A stretch of 64,000 bases of DNA from assembly GCF_000943545.1 (NCBI RefSeq), contig NZ_JTHP01000001.1, positions 242,504 through 306,503 of the forward strand, written 5' to 3'. Position numbers and translations under genes: made by a program. The DNA is from Paenibacillus terrae. GTDB taxonomy: Bacteria > Bacillota > Bacilli > Paenibacillales > Paenibacillaceae. Every line of letters starts with the position of its first letter. Within the stretch, counting starts at the first letter, position 1. Shown one piece after another: positions 59,171-64,000 of this stretch. The notes under the pieces are model-generated. The model worked only from the letters and a program-made list of their open reading frames with translations. It was not told where the DNA came from and did not search any database.

Positions 59171-60619
59171 ATGAATCTTAGACAACAATGGTTCGGTAAT
59201 ATCCGGGCTGATATACTTGCAGGTATGACCGTGGCGCTGGCGCTAATCCCGGAGGCGATTGCCTTCTCGATCATTGCCGGTGTCAATCCGATGGTCGGAC
59301 TGTACGCCTCCATTTCGATGGCAATTGTTATTTCTTTTGCAGGTGGGCGCCCGGCGATGATCTCGGCAGCAACCGGGGCTGTAGCGGTGCTGGTCGTGGG
59401 TTTGGTGAAGGATCATGGTGTGGAATATCTGTTTGCGGCTACTATTTTGGCAGGTATTATTCAGGTGCTGCTGGGTGTTTTAAAAATAGGGCGCTTTATA
59501 AGCTTTATTTCGCAGCCAGTCATGACCGGGTTTGTGAATGCGCTGGCGATTCTCGTCTTTATGGCGCAGCTCACCCACTTTCACGGAGCCAATTGGATCA
59601 TGTACGCGATGGTGGCGGGTACGCTGCTCATTGTGTATATTTTGCCGAGGTTTGTGAAAAGCATTCCCGCTCCATTGACGGCAATCATTATCATGACGAT
59701 CATCACGTATACGTTTGGGTTAAATGTTAAAACCGTAGGCGATATCGGTACGCTGACTAGCTCACTGCCTTCATTCCATATGCCGCAAATTGAGTGGTCG
59801 TTGCATACCTTGTGGATTTTGCTGCCGTATTCCTTTACGATGGCGCTGGTGGGACTGCTGGAATCATTGCTGACAGCCAGTATTTTGGATGAAATGACCG
59901 AAACGAAAAGCAATAAAAACCGGGAAGCCCGTGGGCAAGGGATTGCCAACTTTGTAAATGGTTTTTTCGGCGGTATGGGTGGCTGTGCCATGATCGGGCA
60001 ATCTGTTATTAATGTTAGCTCGGGAGGTAGAGGGCGTTTGTCCACCTTTACGGCAGGGGTGTTTCTGGCCTTTCTGCTGCTGGTGCTCGGCGGGGTTGTG
60101 AAGGAAGTACCGATGGGCGCACTGGTGGGAGTCATGTTTATGGTGTGTATCGGGACAGTGGACTGGAATTCGCTCCGAAATATCGCCAGGGTTCCCAAAG
60201 CGGACACGTTTATCATGGTTACGACGGTTGTCATTGTGGTGGCTACGCATGATTTGTCCAAGGGTGTTATTGTGGGCGTGCTGCTGAGTGCCCTTCATTT
60301 TGGCTGGAAAATGGCTAAAATCCGCATCAGCGCAACAGAGGACAACGAAGAAAAGGTGTACCATGTTAGCGGTCCGATGTTTTTTGCTTCGACGACTCAT
60401 TTTGTCGACCATTTTGAACCTTCGGATGATCCGAAGCGCGTTGTGGTGGATTTCAGCCAATCGCATATTTGGGATCATTCTGCGGTAACCGCCATTGGGA
60501 AGGTGCTGCAAAAGTACACGAAATCCGGTAAGTCTATTACCCTGCGGGGACTGAACGAGGAAAGCCGCTTGATTGTGGAAAAGCTCGGCGGTCCTGTAGT
60601 TACGGAGCCACTGGTGTGA
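59171..60619 (+). CDS. SulP-family anion transporter with STAS domain
   Basis: The 482-residue membrane protein has about ten hydrophobic helices and the SulP signature [35 protein letters not shown], then [12 protein letters not shown]. The C-terminal STAS domain (about 390-482, [29 protein letters not shown]) is present. The family carries sulfate, bicarbonate or other anions, so the substrate is uncertain. The ATG is 15 bp behind GGAGG, wider than usual, which may reflect the structured leader. A terminator follows. Confidence 0.9.
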   Translation: MNLRQQWFGNIRADILAGMTVALALIPEAIAFSIIAGVNPMVGLYASISMAIVISFAGGRPAMISAATGAVAVLVVGLVKDHGVEYLFAATILAGIIQVLLGVLKIGRFISFISQPVMTGFVNALAILVFMAQLTHFHGANWIMYAMVAGTLLIVYILPRFVKSIPAPLTAIIIMTIITYTFGLNVKTVGDIGTLTSSLPSFHMPQIEWSLHTLWILLPYSFTMALVGLLESLLTASILDEMTETKSNKNREARGQGIANFVNGFFGGMGGCAMIGQSVINVSSGGRGRLSTFTAGVFLAFLLLVLGGVVKEVPMGALVGVMFMVCIGTVDWNSLRNIARVPKADTFIMVTTVVIVVATHDLSKGVIVGVLLSALHFGWKMAKIRISATEDNEEKVYHVSGPMFFASTTHFVDHFEPSDDPKRVVVDFSQSHIWDHSAVTAIGKVLQKYTKSGKSITLRGLNEESRLIVEKLGGPVVTEPLV

Positions 60620-60640
60620 TAAATCGTATAGAATAGATCA

Positions 60641-60677
60641 AAGCCTGGAATGGAATTTAACCATTTCAGGCTTTTTT
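60641..60677 (+). terminator. Intrinsic terminator of the SulP gene
   Basis: AAGCCTG pairs with CAGGCTT, with inner ATGG/CCAT, followed by TTTT. Confidence 0.88.
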
Positions 60678-60751
60678 GCATGTATTTCTGAAATGAAACA
60701 AAGGTTTTCTTCCTAAATCATAGATAAATATGACAAATTTTTGTCAAAGTA

Positions 60752-60780
60752 TTGACGTAATAATTGGACTGGAATACAAT
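60752..60780 (+). promoter_or_regulatory. Sigma-A promoter of the amino-acid ABC operon
   Basis: TTGACG (60752-60757) and TACAAT (60775-60780) are separated by 17 bp, near consensus. The first gene starts 60 bp downstream. Confidence 0.75.
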
Positions 60781-60839
60781 CATTGTTATTAAACTTACAA
60801 AATACATAGGATTAATCGAAAATTGAAAGGTATGTACAT

Positions 60840-61505
60840 ATGAATTTAGACTGGGAGTTTATCGTAGAGAGCTTGCCGCTGTATGGTGAGGCGATGTGGC
60901 TTACATTGAAGATTGCTTTTTGGGCCATACTTTTTTCGCTGATCGTCGGTTTGCTGTGCAGTATCGTGTTGTATTACAAGGTGAAGGGTATCAGCGGCAT
61001 AATTGTAGCGTATATCGAGCTTTCCCGAAATACACCGCTGCTGGTACAGTTGTATTTTCTGTACTATGGTTTTACCAAAATTGGGTTGCATATGAGCGAA
61101 ATGACGTGCGCCATCGTTGGTATGACCTTTTTGGGCGGAGGGTATATGGCAGAGGCGTTCCGTGGCGGGATTGAAGCGGTGAGTAAAACTCAGACGGAAT
61201 CCGGGCTTAGCTTGGGACTGTCCAAGGTGCAACTGGCGCGGTATGTTATTTTGCCACAGGCCTTTGCTATCAGTGTTCCGTCGTTGGGTGCGAATGCGAT
61301 TTTTCTGCTCAAAGAAACCTCCATTGTTGGCGCCATTGCTTTGCTAGATATTATGAATGTGGCAAAAGACCTGATCGGCATGTACTACAAAACGGCGGAA
61401 TCGCTGATTCTACTAGTGCTGGCTTATCTTATCTTGCTTTTGCCTTTGTCGATGCTGCTGACATGGGTGGAAAGGAAGGTGCGATATGCAGAATTCGGGG
61501 ATTAA
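60840..61505 (+). CDS. Amino-acid ABC transporter permease 1
   Basis: The 221-residue HisM-type permease has about five membrane helices. The family block ELSRNTPLLVQLYFLYYGF near the N terminus and the EAA motif EAFRGGIEAVSKTQTESGLSLGLSKVQLARYVILPQA are present. The partner permease gene overlaps its end by 20 bp. Its ribosome site is GAAAGG. It is the first gene of a permease-permease-ATPase-binding protein operon. Confidence 0.92.
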   Translation: MNLDWEFIVESLPLYGEAMWLTLKIAFWAILFSLIVGLLCSIVLYYKVKGISGIIVAYIELSRNTPLLVQLYFLYYGFTKIGLHMSEMTCAIVGMTFLGGGYMAEAFRGGIEAVSKTQTESGLSLGLSKVQLARYVILPQAFAISVPSLGANAIFLLKETSIVGAIALLDIMNVAKDLIGMYYKTAESLILLVLAYLILLLPLSMLLTWVERKVRYAEFGD

Positions 61506-62163
61506 TGTGCTTTTTGAAGGTTCCAATTTTGAGCGTCTGTTAGGTGGATTACTCGTTACGATGGAAATTGCATTTATTTCGATTGTGATCGGCACAGTGC
61601 TGGGCATCGTCATGGGGCTATTGCGCACTTTAAAGTCGGGACCGATTCGATTTGTATTACGGCTTTATCTGGAGACGTTTCGCATTATTCCGATTTTGGT
61701 TTGGCTGTATGTCGTGTACTTCGGCTTCACGCCTTTGCTGAATGTGAACATTAGCGGGGAGCTAACGGCAATTATCGTGTTTAGCTTATGGGGTGCAGCG
61801 GAGATCGGTGACATCGTTCGTGGTGCGCTCGAATCGTTACCCAAGCATCAGGTGGAATCCGGGCAAGCACTGGGTCTGACGTATGGACAGTTATACCGTC
61901 ATGTGCTCATTCCTCAGGCGGTGCGCCGAATGCTGCCGGGTTCTATTAATCTGGCTACACGGATGATCAAAACAACGTCATTGGTGGTGCTGATTGGCGT
62001 GGTAGAGGTGGTAAAGGTCGGACAACAGATTATTGAGCTTGGTGTGATTAAAGCACCTGCGGCATCCTTTTGGGTGTACGGCTTTATTTTTATACTCTAT
62101 TTTCTTGTATGTTATCCATTATCCAGACTTTCCAAAAGATTCGAACGCAGATGGCAAAATTAG
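61486..62163 (+). CDS. Amino-acid ABC transporter permease 2
   Basis: The 225-residue partner permease has the EAA motif GALESLPKHQVESGQALGLTYGQLYRHVLIPQAVRRM and about five helices. It forms a heterodimer with the product of the preceding gene, which it overlaps by 20 bp; GGAAAGGAAGG serves as ribosome site. Confidence 0.92.
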   Translation: MQNSGINVLFEGSNFERLLGGLLVTMEIAFISIVIGTVLGIVMGLLRTLKSGPIRFVLRLYLETFRIIPILVWLYVVYFGFTPLLNVNISGELTAIIVFSLWGAAEIGDIVRGALESLPKHQVESGQALGLTYGQLYRHVLIPQAVRRMLPGSINLATRMIKTTSLVVLIGVVEVVKVGQQIIELGVIKAPAASFWVYGFIFILYFLVCYPLSRLSKRFERRWQN

Positions 62164-62181
62164 CAGGATGGGGTGGGCGTA

Positions 62182-62937
62182 ATGGCAGAGGCTGTGGAGG
62201 TTTTGCTGGAGATTCGAGGACTGGACAAAAGCTTCGGTGATCGAAAGGTACTCCAACAGATTGATCTGGAGGTAACGAAGGGGGAGGTCGTGGTTGTTCT
62301 TGGCCCTTCGGGCTGTGGAAAAAGCACACTTCTGCGATGCCTCAATGGTCTGGAACCAGTCCAAGGCGGAGAAATCCGATATAGAGGACAGGATCTTACA
62401 GACAAAAAAGTGAATTGGCGGGAGATACGACAGCATATTGGGATGGTATTCCAGAACTATGAGCTGTTTCCCCATATGACGGTTTTGGAAAATATATTGC
62501 TAGGCCCGCTTAAAGTGCAGCGAAGAAATAAGCAGGAAGCGCTCAAGCAAGCAGAGCAATTATTGGAACGTGTCGGTCTGTTGGATCGCAAGGATGCGTA
62601 TCCGAGAGAGTTATCAGGCGGACAAAAGCAGCGGATTGCGATTGTACGCGCACTGTGTATGAACCCTGAAATTATGCTCTTTGACGAAGTCACGGCATCG
62701 TTGGACCCGGAAATGGTCAGAGAGGTGCTGGATGTGATGCGGGAGCTGGCACGACAGGGGATGACGATGATTATCGTGACGCATGAGATGGGATTCGCCA
62801 AGTCGGTGGGGGATCGCATCGTTTTTATGGATCAAGGACAAATATGCGAAATGACCACGCCACAGCAATTTTTCACCCAACCGGAAACAGAGCGTGCCCA
62901 GCACTTTCTGGATATATTTCAGTATGAAACTATATGA
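62182..62937 (+). CDS. Amino-acid ABC transporter ATP-binding protein
   Basis: The 251-residue ATPase has Walker [11 protein letters not shown]-loop [13 protein letters not shown], signature LSGGQKQR and Walker [15 protein letters not shown], then the His switch VTHEM. The PAAT-family match fits polar amino acid uptake. The start is ATG 62182, behind GGATGGGGTGG; a GTG three codons earlier is less likely. Confidence 0.93.
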   Translation: MAEAVEVLLEIRGLDKSFGDRKVLQQIDLEVTKGEVVVVLGPSGCGKSTLLRCLNGLEPVQGGEIRYRGQDLTDKKVNWREIRQHIGMVFQNYELFPHMTVLENILLGPLKVQRRNKQEALKQAEQLLERVGLLDRKDAYPRELSGGQKQRIAIVRALCMNPEIMLFDEVTASLDPEMVREVLDVMRELARQGMTMIIVTHEMGFAKSVGDRIVFMDQGQICEMTTPQQFFTQPETERAQHFLDIFQYETI

Positions 62938-63037
62938 GCATTTTGCATCAATCCTATGAGCGACTTCCAATCTATTGCACCCAGGAGTGAAAGAAACCGA
63001 ATGATGCAAAATGCTGATAAACAGGGGGATGAATACG

Positions 63038-63916
63038 ATGAAAAAAGGGTTGAAGTTAACGGCATTATTGCTGGCAGTAAGCTTGTTGCTTATCGGAATG
63101 ACGGGCTGCGCGGGAGCAGGAGGCAATGCCAATGGCAATTCTGGCTCGGCAAAATTTGCTTCGATTGAGGACATTAAAAAGAACGGCAAAATCCGAATTG
63201 GTGTTTTCGCGGATAAGCCTCCGTTTGGCTACGTGGATTCAGAAGGGAAGAATCAGGGCTTTGACGTATATATTGCGAAACGATTTGCCAAGGATCTACT
63301 GGGCGATGAGTCCAAGGTAGAGTTTGTGCTGGTGGATGCCGCCAGCCGGGTCGCTTATTTGCAATCCAACAAGGTAGACATCATCATGGCTAACTTTACC
63401 GTGACGGACGAGCGCAAAGAAAAGGTCGATTTTACTAATCCATACATGAAATTATCCTTCGGCATTGTATCACCCGACAGCGCTCCGATCACTACGATTG
63501 ATCAATTGAAGAACTCGGATCAGAAGCTGATTGTCGCAAAAGGAACGACGGCTGAGACTTATTTTACGAAAAATTATCCGGACATCATGCTGCTCAAATT
63601 CGATCAGTACACGGAAATTTTCTCAGCTCTCAAAGACAAGCGCGGCGCTGCCATCGCTAACGATAATACAGAGCTGATCGCTTGGGCGAAAGCCAATCCC
63701 GGCTTCACCGTAACCATTCCGGCCTTTGGCGGCCAGGATACCATTGCCCCCGCAGTAGCGAAGGGAAATAAAGAGCTGCTGAACTGGATCAACAACGAGC
63801 TGGATACGCTGGGTAAGGAAAACTTTGTCCATCAAGCCTACAAGGACACACTGACCTCCGTTTACGGAGAAGGCTTCACAGACCAATTGGTCGTAGAAGG
63901 CGGCAAAGTGGAATGA
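63038..63916 (+). CDS. Amino-acid ABC transporter substrate-binding lipoprotein
   Basis: The 292-residue protein has a signal peptide with lipobox LIGMTGC, a Gly/Asn-rich spacer and a type-II periplasmic-binding domain: IRIGVFADKPPFGYVDSEGKNQGFDVYIAKRFAKDLLG, then IIMANFTVTDERKEKVDFTNPYM. The pattern fits glutamate, aspartate, glutamine or cystine binders. The start is ATG 63038, with GGGGGATG upstream. No further gene follows in the last 84 bp. Confidence 0.92.
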   Translation: MKKGLKLTALLLAVSLLLIGMTGCAGAGGNANGNSGSAKFASIEDIKKNGKIRIGVFADKPPFGYVDSEGKNQGFDVYIAKRFAKDLLGDESKVEFVLVDAASRVAYLQSNKVDIIMANFTVTDERKEKVDFTNPYMKLSFGIVSPDSAPITTIDQLKNSDQKLIVAKGTTAETYFTKNYPDIMLLKFDQYTEIFSALKDKRGAAIANDNTELIAWAKANPGFTVTIPAFGGQDTIAPAVAKGNKELLNWINNELDTLGKENFVHQAYKDTLTSVYGEGFTDQLVVEGGKVE

Positions 63917-64000
63917 TTGAGGATGCTGTATGTAAAGAAGAGGTTACTCAACCCGTTTAATAACGATCTGACGTATTCGCAAAAAGGTACTGTATTGGGA

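Overview
The window looks like chromosome of a Paenibacillus (P. polymyxa / P. peoriae type). The reasons are two spore-germination receptor operons of the GerA type, a Bacillus-type stand-alone nitric oxide synthase, PerR and BlaI regulation, strong Shine-Dalgarno sequences with many TTG and GTG starts, and an anaerobic cobalamin operon of the Bacillus megaterium kind (CbiH60-like and long CbiX). The species assignment is inference from gene content and was not checked by search.

Layout. 1-2361: the 3' part of an adenine-deaminase-like gene, a remnant of an Rpn-type nuclease gene and an inverted-repeat element at its breakpoint. 2362-6135: M20 amidohydrolase, Dps, nitric oxide synthase and a small HExxH protein. 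6207-10493: AbrB-like regulator, SDR oxidoreductase, a PadR-DUF1700-DUF4097 operon, a palindromic repeat and an unknown protein. 10550-13210: metE under a cobalamin riboswitch. 13331-16615: nrdDG (class III ribonucleotide reductase) behind probable NrdR boxes, and a second AbrB-like gene. 16984-21747: GH3 glucosidase, Rrf2 regulator and diguanylate cyclase. 21876-27310: first germination operon (A, C, B, B). 27438-32859: PerR-like regulator, atypical response regulator, a BlaI-M56-DoxX regulon and a chemoreceptor. 32901-36052: EamA exporter with divergent LysR gene, pirin and an unknown protein. 36138-40492: second germination operon (A, C, small membrane protein, B). 40600-53950: uroporphyrinogen-III synthase-like gene, LOG-family gene, a second cobalamin riboswitch and ten cobalamin genes. 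54125-58986: third AbrB-like gene, a ThuA gene with a structured leader, a phasin-like and an ABC1-kinase gene, and a small toxin-antitoxin remnant between 26-bp direct repeats. 59011-63916: SulP transporter and an amino-acid ABC importer.

How parts work together. The riboswitch-controlled cbi operon turns sirohydrochlorin into cobyrinic acid a,c-diamide, and the same ligand should switch off metE, which B12 makes redundant. PerR-like boxes lie before dps and before the perR-like gene, which suggests one peroxide response joining two separate loci. A BlaI-type repressor and its M56 protease are linked by identical operators to a DoxX gene. Both germination operons carry sigma-G-like promoters, as expected for genes expressed in the forespore.

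Limits. No tRNA, rRNA, CRISPR array, prophage or complete insertion sequence was seen. The first gene is cut by the window edge. All functions are assigned by reading motifs, without database search.
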